From positions 372,001 to 436,000 of the forward strand of contig NZ_PYYB01000001.1 of assembly GCF_003044185.1 (NCBI RefSeq): a stretch of DNA of 64,000 bases, in the 5' to 3' direction. The position numbers were made by a program, and so were the translations under genes. The notes beneath the pieces are model-generated. The model had not been told where the DNA came from and did no database searches. It worked only from the letters and a program-made list of their open reading frames with translations. Position 1 is the first letter of the stretch; each line of letters starts with the position of its first letter. Shown here in pieces: positions 53,053 to 60,635 of the stretch. Origin of the DNA: Paraconexibacter algicola (GTDB lineage Bacteria > Actinomycetota > Thermoleophilia > Solirubrobacterales > Solirubrobacteraceae).

Positions 53053-54503
53053 GCCGCGGGCGGGACCCAGCCGCCGAACGCCCGCTCGAGCTCCAGCGCG
53101 ACCGCGATCGCCACGTGGTCGTGGTCGCGCGGCGCCGCCACCTGGACGCCGAGCGGCAGGCCCTGCGCGTTCAGGCCCAGCGGCGTCTGCACCACCGGCA
53201 GGCCGAGGAGGTTGAAGATCGCGGCGTGGTGGATCGACCACGGGCGACCGACGGTGCGGCCGTGGCGCGGCGCGACGCGCCCGAACGGCGGGTGCAGCAG
53301 GACCCCGTCCCCGATCACCTCCTCGACCTCCGCGGCCAGGCGCCGCCCCGCCTCCAGCGACCGGCGCGTCATCCCGGCCGGCAGGACGCCCGAGGCGCGC
53401 TCGGCCCCGAGCAGCAGCGCGCTCGCCACCGTGTGCGGCCCGCGGCCGCGGACCGCGCCGCCGAGCGCGCGGCGGACCGTGACATCGCCGCCGAGCTCCG
53501 CGGCGAACGTCACGTCGGCGCCGGACTGCAGCGCAGCGAGGTAGCCGTCCATCACGCGGCGCAACGGCTTCAGCGACAGCTCGCGCACGCGCGCGCCGGA
53601 GGCCTCGAGGGCGCGCGCGGCCCGCTCGCGCGCCTCGCGCAGGTCGCGGCGCAGCGGCCAGGCGCTCGTGTCCTGCGTGACGATCACGTCCAGGGCGGCG
53701 AGGTCGACGTCCGCCGGGTCGCCGAGCGCGACGTCGCGCGCCCGCGCGTCGAGGCCGTCGGGTCCGGCGATGATCCGCAGCAGCCCGATCAGGTCCTCCG
53801 CCCGGCGCGCGAGCGGGCCCATCGTCAGCAGGCGCGCCGCCTCCCCGTGCGTGACCGGGAACTGCCCGGTGTTCGGCACGAGCCCCGGGGACGGCTTGAG
53901 CCCGAAGACGCCGTTGAAGAACGCCGGCAGCCGGATCGACCCGCCGATGTCCGAGCCCAGGCCGAAGGGCGAGCCGCCACTGCCGACCGCGGAGCCCTCC
54001 CCGCCACTGGAGCCGCCCGCGATGCGCGTCGGGTCGTAGGCGTTGGAGGTCCGACCGTAGACGTGGTTCTGCGACTCGATCCACATGCACAGCTCGGACG
54101 TGTTCGTCACCCCGAGCGGGATCGCGCCCGCGTCCAGCAGGCGCTGCACGGCGGGCGCGGACCCGGGCGCGCGGTGGTCGCGGCGGCTGACGAGGCCCGC
54201 GCAGTTCGGCATCCCGGCGAGCTCGATCGACTCCTTGACCGTGCAGGGCACGCCCAACAGCGGCGGCAGCTGCTCGTCCGGGTCCGCGGCGGCGATCCGG
54301 GCGTCCGCCGCGTCGGCGTCGGCGAGCGCGGCGTCGAAGCGGTCGTGCGCGACCGCACGCAGCGCCGGATGGCGGCGGCGCAGCAGCGCGACGTGCGCCT
54401 CGACGACGGCGCGCGAGGAGGTCTCCCCCGTGCGGATCGCGTCCGCGAGCGCGGTGGCGGACCGCTCGGTGAGGGCGGTGGCGGGGACGGATGCGGCGGA
54501 CAT
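53049..54503 (-). CDS. amidase (amidase-signature family)
   Basis: This 484-residue hydrolase has the Ser-cisSer-Lys catalytic set: Lys in VPCTVKESIELAG, the GGSSGGEGSAVGSGG stretch with the cis-Ser, and the nucleophile Ser in LGSDIGGSIRLPAFF. It resembles FAAH-like or general amidases; substrate unknown. TACCGT lies 9 bases before the ATG. It overlaps the phosphatase gene downstream as ATGA, which is unusual company for an amidase. Confidence 0.9.
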   Translation of the reverse strand: MSAASVPATALTERSATALADAIRTGETSSRAVVEAHVALLRRRHPALRAVAHDRFDAALADADAADARIAAADPDEQLPPLLGVPCTVKESIELAGMPNCAGLVSRRDHRAPGSAPAVQRLLDAGAIPLGVTNTSELCMWIESQNHVYGRTSNAYDPTRIAGGSSGGEGSAVGSGGSPFGLGSDIGGSIRLPAFFNGVFGLKPSPGLVPNTGQFPVTHGEAARLLTMGPLARRAEDLIGLLRIIAGPDGLDARARDVALGDPADVDLAALDVIVTQDTSAWPLRRDLREARERAARALEASGARVRELSLKPLRRVMDGYLAALQSGADVTFAAELGGDVTVRRALGGAVRGRGPHTVASALLLGAERASGVLPAGMTRRSLEAGRRLAAEVEEVIGDGVLLHPPFGRVAPRHGRTVGRPWSIHHAAIFNLLGLPVVQTPLGLNAQGLPLGVQVAAPRDHDHVAIAVALELERAFGGWVPPAA

Positions 54504-54512
54504 CGACGATGA

Positions 54513-54522
54513 ACGGTAGCGT
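54513..54522. promoter_or_regulatory. overlapping divergent -10 elements (amidase / DUF6351 gene)
   Basis: TACCGT on the minus strand (54518-54513) lies 9 bases before the amidase ATG. TAGCGT on the plus strand (54517-54522) would give a leader of about 30 bases for the DUF6351 gene, which has a good GGGAGG ribosome site. The two share two bases. Confidence 0.38.
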
Positions 54523-54561
54523 TCAGCCGGACGGGTCGGGAGAGCCACGGGAGGTTTCGTG

Positions 54562-56952
54562 ATGGGACGAGGGACGGTCGCGCTGCTGGCGCTGGCCACG
54601 ACGCTGCTGACGCCGGGAGCCGCGCTCGCGGCGGGCGTCGAGATCGACGTGCTGAGCAACCGCGCGGACCTGCTGTCCGGCGGCGACGCGCTCGTCGCGA
54701 TCGCCGTGCCCGAGGGCCGGCGCGTCCAGGACCTGCGCGTGACGCTCGGGTCCACCGACGTGACGAAGCAGTTCGCCGTCCGCGCCGACGGCCGCTTCGG
54801 CGCGCTGCTCACCGGGATCCCCGACGGTCCCGTCCGCCTCGCCGCCCGGCTCCCCGACCGCACCGGCGCGTCGATCCGGCTCGTCGGGCATCCCAACGGC
54901 GGCCCCGTGTTCGCCGGCCCGCAGGTCCAGCCATGGGCCTGCCAGTCCGGCGCCCGCGACGCGCAGTGCAACCAGCCGGCGAGCTACCAGCTGCTCTACC
55001 GCGGCGACCGCGGCTTCCGGCCCTACGACCCGGCGAGCCCGCCGCGCGACCTGCGCTCGACCACGACCGACGGCGGGCGCACCGTCCCGTTCGTCGTGCG
55101 CGTCGAGACCGGCTACCAGGACCGCGACCAGTACCGGATCGCCACCCTGCACGATCCCGCCCGGGAGTGGGACCCGTGGGCGCCCCAGCCGCAGTGGAAC
55201 CGCAAGCTCGTCATCACGCACGGCGGCTCGTGCGGCGTCGATCGCGCCGTCGGCAGCGCCCCGGACGTGCTCAACGAGGAGCTGCTCGGCAAGGGCTTCA
55301 TGGTCATGAGCACCGCCCTGAACAACCTCGGGCACAACTGCAACCCGGCGCTGATCGCCGAGTCGGAGATCATGGCCCGTGAGCGGATCGTCGAGCAGTA
55401 CGGCGAGGTCCGGCGCACGATCGGCACCGGCAGCTCCGGCGGCGCGATCGCGCAGCTCATGATCGCCCACGCCTACCCGGGCTTCTACGACGGCATCACC
55501 ACCGGTGCGACGTTCGCGGACCTCCTCACCACCGGACGCCACGCGGTCCACGGGCACCTGTTCAAGGAGCTCTTCCGCGGGATCAGCGACGGTCCCGGCG
55601 GGCTCTACACGCCGCTGGACCAGGCGGAGGTGTCCGGCTCCCCGCTCGCCACGCTGGACGACCAGCTGTTCGACCTCGCGTTCTGGTCGAACATCACCGG
55701 CGAGAGCGGGTGCGGCGGCATGGACCCGGCGCTGAAGTGGTCGCCGTCCAACCCCGGCGGGGTGCGCTGCGGCGTGCTGGACCACAACATCGCCGTCTTC
55801 GGCAAGGGCGAGAGCGGCTACGCGGGCGTCCCGCTGGACAACGTCGGGATCGAGTACGGGCGCAAGGCGCTCCTCGCCGGCCGGCTCACGCCGGCGAAGT
55901 TCGTGGACGTCAACGCGCGGATCGGCGGGCTCGACAAGACGACCTTCGGCGCGGCACCGGGCCGCACGAGCGCCGACCCGCAGGCGCTGCGCAACGCGTA
56001 CCGGTCCGGCTACATGGCGATCGGCAACACCCTCGGGCAGACCCCGCACATCGAGTACCGCGGCTCCAACGAGGTGACCGCGCACGTCACCTACCCGAGC
56101 CTCGCGCTGAACGCGCGCCTGGATCGCTTCGAGGGCACGCACGCCAGCCACGTCCTCTGGCAGGGCCCGGTCCCGCTGATCGGCAACATCACGTTCCCGA
56201 ACCGGTCCGTGCTCGAGATCGACCGCTGGATCGCGCGCATCCAGGACGACCGGTCGGGTCGCACGCAGGCCGAGAAGGTCCGGGCCAACCGGCCCGCGGA
56301 CCTCACCGACCGCTGCGAGCTCGCCACCGGTCTCGAGCAGCAGGGCACCGACTGCCCGCTGCTGACCCGCTTCTACGACTCGCCGACGAACGTCGCCGGT
56401 GAGGGACCGCGCAACGACGTGCTCAAGTGCCAGCTCAAGCCGCTGCGCCGTGAGGACTACCCGGGCGTGACGTTCACCGACGCGCAGTGGGCGACGCTGC
56501 AGGCGACGTTCCCGACCGGTGTCTGCGACTGGAGCAAGCCGGGCGTCGAGGAGACCCCGACCGTGCCCTGGCTCACCTACGAGGACGGTCCCGGCGGCCG
56601 CGAGCTCGGCCCGGTCCCCGCCGCCGTGCCGTTCGCGGGCGTGCGCGCGCTGCGCGTCGGGTCGACCGTCCGGCGGCTCGGCCGTCCCGGCGTGCGGTCG
56701 GTGCGGATCGTGCTCGAGAAGGCGCGCGGCTCGGTCGCCGCGCGCCGTGTCGCCGTGCGCGTGCTCGACGCGCGCGGTCGACTCGTCGCGTCGTCCCGGC
56801 CGCGGACCCTGCGCGGCCCTAGGACCGGCGTGCAGCTGCGTCGCCTGCGCCGCGTCGCGCCGGGCAGCACCCTGAGCGTGACCGTCCGGTCGGTCGACGC
56901 CGCGGGCGCCCCGGTCGACGCCGGCACCGTGCGCGTGCGCCTCGCGCGCTGA
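54562..56952 (+). CDS. secreted DUF6351-family putative alpha/beta hydrolase
   Basis: This 796-residue protein has a signal peptide (about 1-24) and a beta-rich start. The large central part bears ETGYQDRDQYRIATLHDPA, KLVITHGGSCG and TIGTGSSGGAIAQLMIAHAYPG. The GSSGG is a G-x-S-x-G nucleophile elbow, so it is probably a secreted hydrolase; I recognise the layout as DUF6351, which is uncharacterised. The last 110 residues form a beta module (VRALRVGSTVRRLGRPGVRSV) like those of other secreted proteins here. The ATG at 54562 is chosen over the GTG 3 bases before, because GGGAGG lies 7 bases upstream. Confidence 0.8.
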   Translation: MGRGTVALLALATTLLTPGAALAAGVEIDVLSNRADLLSGGDALVAIAVPEGRRVQDLRVTLGSTDVTKQFAVRADGRFGALLTGIPDGPVRLAARLPDRTGASIRLVGHPNGGPVFAGPQVQPWACQSGARDAQCNQPASYQLLYRGDRGFRPYDPASPPRDLRSTTTDGGRTVPFVVRVETGYQDRDQYRIATLHDPAREWDPWAPQPQWNRKLVITHGGSCGVDRAVGSAPDVLNEELLGKGFMVMSTALNNLGHNCNPALIAESEIMARERIVEQYGEVRRTIGTGSSGGAIAQLMIAHAYPGFYDGITTGATFADLLTTGRHAVHGHLFKELFRGISDGPGGLYTPLDQAEVSGSPLATLDDQLFDLAFWSNITGESGCGGMDPALKWSPSNPGGVRCGVLDHNIAVFGKGESGYAGVPLDNVGIEYGRKALLAGRLTPAKFVDVNARIGGLDKTTFGAAPGRTSADPQALRNAYRSGYMAIGNTLGQTPHIEYRGSNEVTAHVTYPSLALNARLDRFEGTHASHVLWQGPVPLIGNITFPNRSVLEIDRWIARIQDDRSGRTQAEKVRANRPADLTDRCELATGLEQQGTDCPLLTRFYDSPTNVAGEGPRNDVLKCQLKPLRREDYPGVTFTDAQWATLQATFPTGVCDWSKPGVEETPTVPWLTYEDGPGGRELGPVPAAVPFAGVRALRVGSTVRRLGRPGVRSVRIVLEKARGSVAARRVAVRVLDARGRLVASSRPRTLRGPRTGVQLRRLRRVAPGSTLSVTVRSVDAAGAPVDAGTVRVRLAR

Positions 56953-57026
56953 CGCCCGGGCGCCTGCGGCGGCGCCACGGGCGCGGCCGGAGGCGTGATT
57001 GGCGCCCGCGGCGGCGCCGCACGGCC

Positions 57027-57074
57027 GTTCTGGGTGATCTGCGTGCCACATATGGCCTCGAGATCACCCAGGAC
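57027..57074. repeat. 48-bp palindromic repeat, copy 1
   Basis: Left arm GTTCTGGGTGATC and right arm GATCACCCAGGAC (one G-T mismatch), enclosing an inner small palindrome GCCACATATGGC. The AT-rich centre stands out in this GC-rich DNA. Confidence 0.85.
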
Positions 57075-57099
57075 GACGCCGGGCGGGCGCGCTCGACCC

Positions 57100-57147
57100 G
57101 TTCTGGGTGACCTCGACGCCATATCTGGGTCCCGGATCACCCAGAAC
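57100..57147. repeat. 48-bp palindromic repeat, copy 2
   Basis: Left arm GTTCTGGGTGACC, right arm GATCACCCAGAAC, centre GCCATATCTGGG. It has the same length and plan as copy 1, with changes on one arm only. Confidence 0.85.
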
Positions 57148-57200
57148 CCGGGCGCCCGCCGTGATGAGCGCGGGCGGGCCGGCGGGCGCCGTCCACGGGC

Positions 57201-57248
57201 GTTCTGGGTGATTCGCGACCCATATCTGGCACGCAGATCACCCAGAAC
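57201..57248. repeat. 48-bp palindromic repeat, copy 3
   Basis: Left arm GTTCTGGGTGATT, right arm GATCACCCAGAAC, centre CCCATATCTGGC. The distance from the start of copy 2 is 101 bases. Confidence 0.85.
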
Positions 57249-57284
57249 CCGCGGGAGAGCAGCGAGGCCCGCCCCGCCACCGTC

Positions 57285-57332
57285 GAACTGGGTGATCTCG
57301 ACGCCAGATGTGGCACTCAGATCACCCAGAAC
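57285..57332. repeat. 48-bp palindromic repeat, copy 4
   Basis: Left arm GAACTGGGTGATC, right arm GATCACCCAGAAC, centre GCCAGATGTGGC. Here the outer two pairs are lost, leaving a 10-bp outer stem. The inner centre is a different but still self-complementary version. Confidence 0.85.
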
Positions 57333-57440
57333 TGGCACGGGCGTCATGGGGTCGGCACGGGTGTCACGGGGTGTCACGGGGCGGCACGGGGTGTCACGGG
57401 GTGGCACGGGCGTCACGGGGTCGGCGCGGGGTCCGCACGG
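57331..57440. repeat. tandem decamer repeat
   Basis: About eleven units of 10 bases, mostly GTGTCACGGG, GCGGCACGGG and GTGGCACGGG, run head to tail right after the last palindromic element. The period equals roughly one DNA turn. There is no open frame of its own. Confidence 0.8.
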
Positions 57441-57497
57441 GCGGCGCGAGCGCCTGGGCGGCGCTCGGCCACGCCGCCGCGCGGTAGCGTGCGGGGC

Positions 57498-57995
57498 GTG
57501 GCGTCCCTCGCGCGTGATCGACCGTCCTGCCGCGCCCGGCGAGCGCGCGCGGGCCGGGGGCTGCTCGCGGCGAACGGGCTCGCCGTGGTCGCCTCCGCCG
57601 TTCCCGCGACCGCGGCGGCGCCGACGCCGACGGTGCGGATCACCGCGTTCACGCTCACCCAGGTGAACATGGAGCAGCAGCGCGTCGCGCCCGGCGGTCG
57701 GGCGTCGCTGTGCCAGGCGATCCCGTTCACCGAGCTCGCGCCGCACGTGCGCTGGTCGGGCGGGGCGCTGCGCGCGGTCGTGTCGGTGAGCGCGCCCGAG
57801 CACCGCAGCCGGCCCGCGCGCCGCACGCTGCGGGCCACCCCGCGCGCGGGCACCCGGCGCGTGACGTTCACGCCCGCCGCGCTCGACGACGCCGCCTTCC
57901 CGCAGGGCGTCTACGTCGTGCGCGTCACGATCGGCGGCCGCACGCGGGCGACCGCGCGGCTCACGCTCGACCGTCCGGTCGCGAGCACCTGCTGA
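57498..57995 (+). CDS. small secreted protein of unknown function
   Basis: I do not recognise this 165-residue protein. An Arg-rich start is followed by a signal-like helix (GLLAANGLAVVASAVPATAAA), then a beta-rich domain with VRITAFTLTQVNMEQQRVAPGG, a lone Cys in SLCQAIPF and a C-terminal Cys. It resembles an Ig-like fold (VYVVRVTIGGRTRATARLTL). GTG at 57498 was chosen because TAGCGT (57485-57490) ends 7 bases before it; a GTG at 57489 overlaps that element. Confidence 0.6.
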   Translation: MASLARDRPSCRARRARAGRGLLAANGLAVVASAVPATAAAPTPTVRITAFTLTQVNMEQQRVAPGGRASLCQAIPFTELAPHVRWSGGALRAVVSVSAPEHRSRPARRTLRATPRAGTRRVTFTPAALDDAAFPQGVYVVRVTIGGRTRATARLTLDRPVASTC

Positions 57996-58041
57996 CCCGG
58001 CGCCCCGCCGCCACCCCGCCGCCGCACCGCGCCGGCCCGCC

Positions 58042-59280
58042 TCACCGCGACGCGCGCTTGCGCCACGCGCTGAACGACCCGATCGAGCCGGTGTGCGGGC
58101 GCACGAGCCACGGCCAGGGGTGCACGACCGCCGGCCGGATCGCGGCCGCGCGGCGGCGCCAGCCGGGCACGGGCGTGAAGGTCGCCGCGACCGGCCGGCC
58201 CGACAGCACGGAGACGGGATCGCCGAGCCACACCTCCAGCGGCCGGCGCGCACCGAGGTCGGCGAGCGTCTGGGCGAGGAACACGAGCCGCTTGCCGGAC
58301 AGCTGCCAGCCGCGGAGCAGCTCGCGGTCGAGCACGAACACCGCGGGCAGGTCGGGGTGCGCGGCGAGCGCCGGGTCCTCGTCCCCCAGCGACTCGGCGG
58401 TCAGCCACACGGCCTCGGGCTCGCCGAGCTCCGCGGTCGTGCTGGGGCCGGCGGTGCGCTCCACGTCGGGGTCGCTGCGCAGCAGCGGCGACGGCTCGGG
58501 CAGCCGGGCGGGTGCCGTGGCGTCGTCGGGCCAGTCCTCGATCGGGCACGCGTCCCGCAGCGCGCAGCGGCCGCACAGGCCCGGGGCGCGCTTCTCGGTC
58601 TGCCAGCGGCTGAAGCCGTACGCCTTGCCGGTGCCCGCGCCGATCGTCCACTGCCAGCCCAGGCGGTTCGCGGCCCGCGAGCCGTCGAGCAGGTGCGTGA
58701 AGAACCGGTCCTCCCCGGCCCGCCAGTCCCAGCCGGCGCGCACGGTCCAGTGCGCGGACATCCACATGCGGGTCTGGTTCACGAGCCAGCCGTCGTCCTC
58801 GAGCTCCCCGACGACGAGGTCCATGCACGCCATGTCCCGCGGCCACGGGTCCTCCCACGGCGTGCCCGCCGCGACCGCGGGCGCGTATCGCAGCGGCCGC
58901 GCGGTCGCCGCGCCGAGCCGCGCGTAGAGGTGGCGGGAGTACTCCTGCCAGAGCAGCTCGTCGCGGAACTTCGTGCGGTCGCGCGCGGGACCGTCCCCCA
59001 CCGCCGCCCAGACGCGCGGCAGCGGCAGCAGCCCGTGCCGGATGTACGGGGACAGCCGGGAGGCACCGCGCCGCCCGACGGGCAGGACCTCGCTGCGCGT
59101 GCGCGCGTAGCCGCTGACGTCGTAGAGCCCGAGCGCGGCGTCGGCGGCCGCCTGCCCGCCGGTGAACGCGCCGCTCACGGGCACGGGACCCGGGGACTCG
59201 GCGTACAGGCCGCCGAGGTGCTCGGCGACCCAGGCGGGCGCGTCGTCGATCGTGGGGACGGGGAGCGGCAGATCGGCCAT
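58042..59280 (-). CDS. photolyase/cryptochrome-like flavoprotein with swapped domain order
   Basis: This 412-residue protein carries the photolyase FAD-binding domain at its N-terminus (residues 60-225): ASRLSPYIRHGLLPLPRVW, DELLWQEYSRHL, RMWMSAHWTVRAGWDW, and LLDGSRAANRLGWQWTIGAGTG. A Cys cluster follows (C236, C239, C245 in LCGRCALRDACPI). The C-terminal 120 residues (AVWLTAES to GSFSAWRK) resemble the antenna alpha/beta domain that normally comes first: AVFVLDRELL, KRLVFLAQTLADLG and VWLGDPVSVL. This is the reverse of the usual order. It probably binds FAD; DNA-repair or light-sensing function is not shown. Confidence 0.78.
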   Translation of the reverse strand: MADLPLPVPTIDDAPAWVAEHLGGLYAESPGPVPVSGAFTGGQAAADAALGLYDVSGYARTRSEVLPVGRRGASRLSPYIRHGLLPLPRVWAAVGDGPARDRTKFRDELLWQEYSRHLYARLGAATARPLRYAPAVAAGTPWEDPWPRDMACMDLVVGELEDDGWLVNQTRMWMSAHWTVRAGWDWRAGEDRFFTHLLDGSRAANRLGWQWTIGAGTGKAYGFSRWQTEKRAPGLCGRCALRDACPIEDWPDDATAPARLPEPSPLLRSDPDVERTAGPSTTAELGEPEAVWLTAESLGDEDPALAAHPDLPAVFVLDRELLRGWQLSGKRLVFLAQTLADLGARRPLEVWLGDPVSVLSGRPVAATFTPVPGWRRRAAAIRPAVVHPWPWLVRPHTGSIGSFSAWRKRASR

Positions 59281-59312
59281 CCCCCGGGGTCCGGGCGCCG
59301 GGCGCCCCGGGA

Positions 59313-59657
59313 TCAGCCGGAGGTGGCGGTGTCCGCCCCGCGGGCGTCCGGGCTCTCGAGCGGCTCGAGCACCCCGAGGAGCTCCCCGACGCGGCAGACC
59401 AGCAGGCGCTCCTCGTCGACCTCGACCCACGCGCCCGCGGAGGCGGGGAAGACGACGTGGTCCCCGGCGCTCACGGGCATCGCGACCCCGGCCTGCGCCC
59501 ACCAGTCCAGGCCGGGCCCGACGGCGAGCACGATGCCGTGCTGCGGCGGCGGTTCGTGCGTGCCGGGCGGCACGAGCAGGCCCGACTGGCGCATGCGGTC
59601 GGGCTCGAGCTCCTTGATGACGATGCGGTCGAAGAGCGGGCGGAGCTGGTGTCGCAC
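59313..59657 (-). CDS. GroES-like co-chaperonin (Cpn10 family)
   Basis: This 114-residue protein has the Cpn10 beta-barrel pattern: LRPLFDRIVIKELEPD at the start, the mobile loop QSGLLVPPGTHEPPPQHGIVLAVGPG and GDHVVFPASAGAWVEVDEERLLVCRVGELLGVL. It is longer than typical GroES (about 97-100) by a C-terminal tail, and no groEL lies beside it, so it may be a divergent paralogue. TACCCT lies 7 bases before the GTG start. Confidence 0.82.
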   Translation of the reverse strand: MRHQLRPLFDRIVIKELEPDRMRQSGLLVPPGTHEPPPQHGIVLAVGPGLDWWAQAGVAMPVSAGDHVVFPASAGAWVEVDEERLLVCRVGELLGVLEPLESPDARGADTATSG

Positions 59658-59664
59658 GCCCTCC

Positions 59665-59670
59665 AGGGTA
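59665..59670 (-). promoter_or_regulatory. candidate -10 element of the groES-like gene
   Basis: TACCCT on the minus strand lies 7 bases before the GTG at 59657. The GGAGGGC between could also serve as a ribosome site. Confidence 0.38.
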
Positions 59671-59696
59671 CGACGGCCCGGCCGCGGACGCGGACG

Positions 59697-60545
59697 TCAG
59701 CGCATCGACAGCAGCACGACCCCGACGATCGTGCCGAGCACGCCGAGCGCCTGCGGTGCGCTCAGCCGCTCGCGGTCGAGGCCGAGCGCGAGCGCGACCG
59801 TCACGACGGGGAACAGCGACCCGAGGACGGACACGACGCTGAGATCGCCCTCGCGCGTGGCGATCGCGTAGGAGAACGTGCCGAGGAACAGCAGGATCCC
59901 GGGGACCGCGAGCACGGGCAGGCGCCGCGCGCCGACCGACCGCAGGACCCCGAGGCGCACGCAGAAGACCACGAGGACGCTCAGCAGCGAGACGCGGCTG
60001 AACAGCACCGCCCAGCCGGCCGCGTCCTCGGCGGCGGGGGCGATCGCGGCGAGGAACACGCCGAAGCAGAACGCGGAGGCGACCGAGAGGAGGATCGCCG
60101 CGCGGCGGTCGGCGTGCTCGTCGGGGTGGGCGTCCGGGTCGACGGGGCGGCGGGCGACGAGCACCACGCCGGTGAGCGCGAGCAGGATCCCGACGCCCTC
60201 CAGTGCGGTGACGGTCTCCCCGCCCGCGATGCCGACGGCGACCGGGAGTGCGGCGCCGAGCGCCCCGATCGGGGTGACGATGCTCAGCGGCCCGACCTGT
60301 GCGGCCCGGTAGAAGAGCACGAGGCCACCGGCGTTCCCGAGCCCGGCGAGCAGCGCGAACGCGACCGCGTCCGCGGCCGGGAACGGGTCGCCGCCCGCCG
60401 CGACGACGACCGCGGCGAGCACGAGCGAGCAGGTCTGCCCGGCGAGCAGCAGCAGGTACAGCGACACGCCGCGCGCCAGCCGCGGCCCGACGTAGTTCGA
60501 CACGCCGTAGGCGACCGAGGTGAACAGCGCGAGCGCGACCGCCAT
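59697..60545 (-). CDS. DMT-superfamily transporter (EamA family)
   Basis: This 282-residue polytopic protein has ten predicted helices in two EamA repeats: the first covers AVALALFTSVAYGVSNYVGP to VVLVARR, then a charged loop (DPDAHPDEHADRR), the second runs to the end (LGTIVGVVLLSMR). The family exports metabolites such as amino acids or nucleotide sugars. The substrate cannot be told. The gene stands alone between the groES-like gene and the carboxypeptidase, which is divergent from it. Confidence 0.82.
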   Translation of the reverse strand: MAVALALFTSVAYGVSNYVGPRLARGVSLYLLLLAGQTCSLVLAAVVVAAGGDPFPAADAVAFALLAGLGNAGGLVLFYRAAQVGPLSIVTPIGALGAALPVAVGIAGGETVTALEGVGILLALTGVVLVARRPVDPDAHPDEHADRRAAILLSVASAFCFGVFLAAIAPAAEDAAGWAVLFSRVSLLSVLVVFCVRLGVLRSVGARRLPVLAVPGILLFLGTFSYAIATREGDLSVVSVLGSLFPVVTVALALGLDRERLSAPQALGVLGTIVGVVLLSMR

Positions 60546-60635
60546 CCCCGGATCCTGTCACGCGCCCGGTCCCGGCCCGGGGAGCACGACGCACCGACGC
60601 CCGGTCGGTTGCGTCCGGCGGCCCGCTCGGGAACG

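Larger units (their letters stand above)
56953..57497. other. 545-bp non-coding spacer with palindromic and decamer repeats
   Basis: This is the longest gene-free stretch in the window. Open frames across it on both strands simply read through the palindromes: the same short peptides recur and no ribosome site or coding bias was seen. It holds four 48-bp palindromic elements and then a period-10 tandem array, both listed separately. The genes on either side are transcribed in the plus direction. Confidence 0.7.

Noticed and set aside
57027-57332. Palindromic repeats as a CRISPR array
   Set aside because: The repeats are long perfect palindromes with unequal gaps (25-53 bases), few copies, and no cas genes. 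Gap sequences are GC-rich like the surroundings.
56995-57340. A repeat-containing protein encoded across the palindromes
   Set aside because: Open frames on both strands give the same kind of short repeated peptides because the DNA is palindromic. There is no ribosome site, no family match, and the decamer repeat breaks the pattern.
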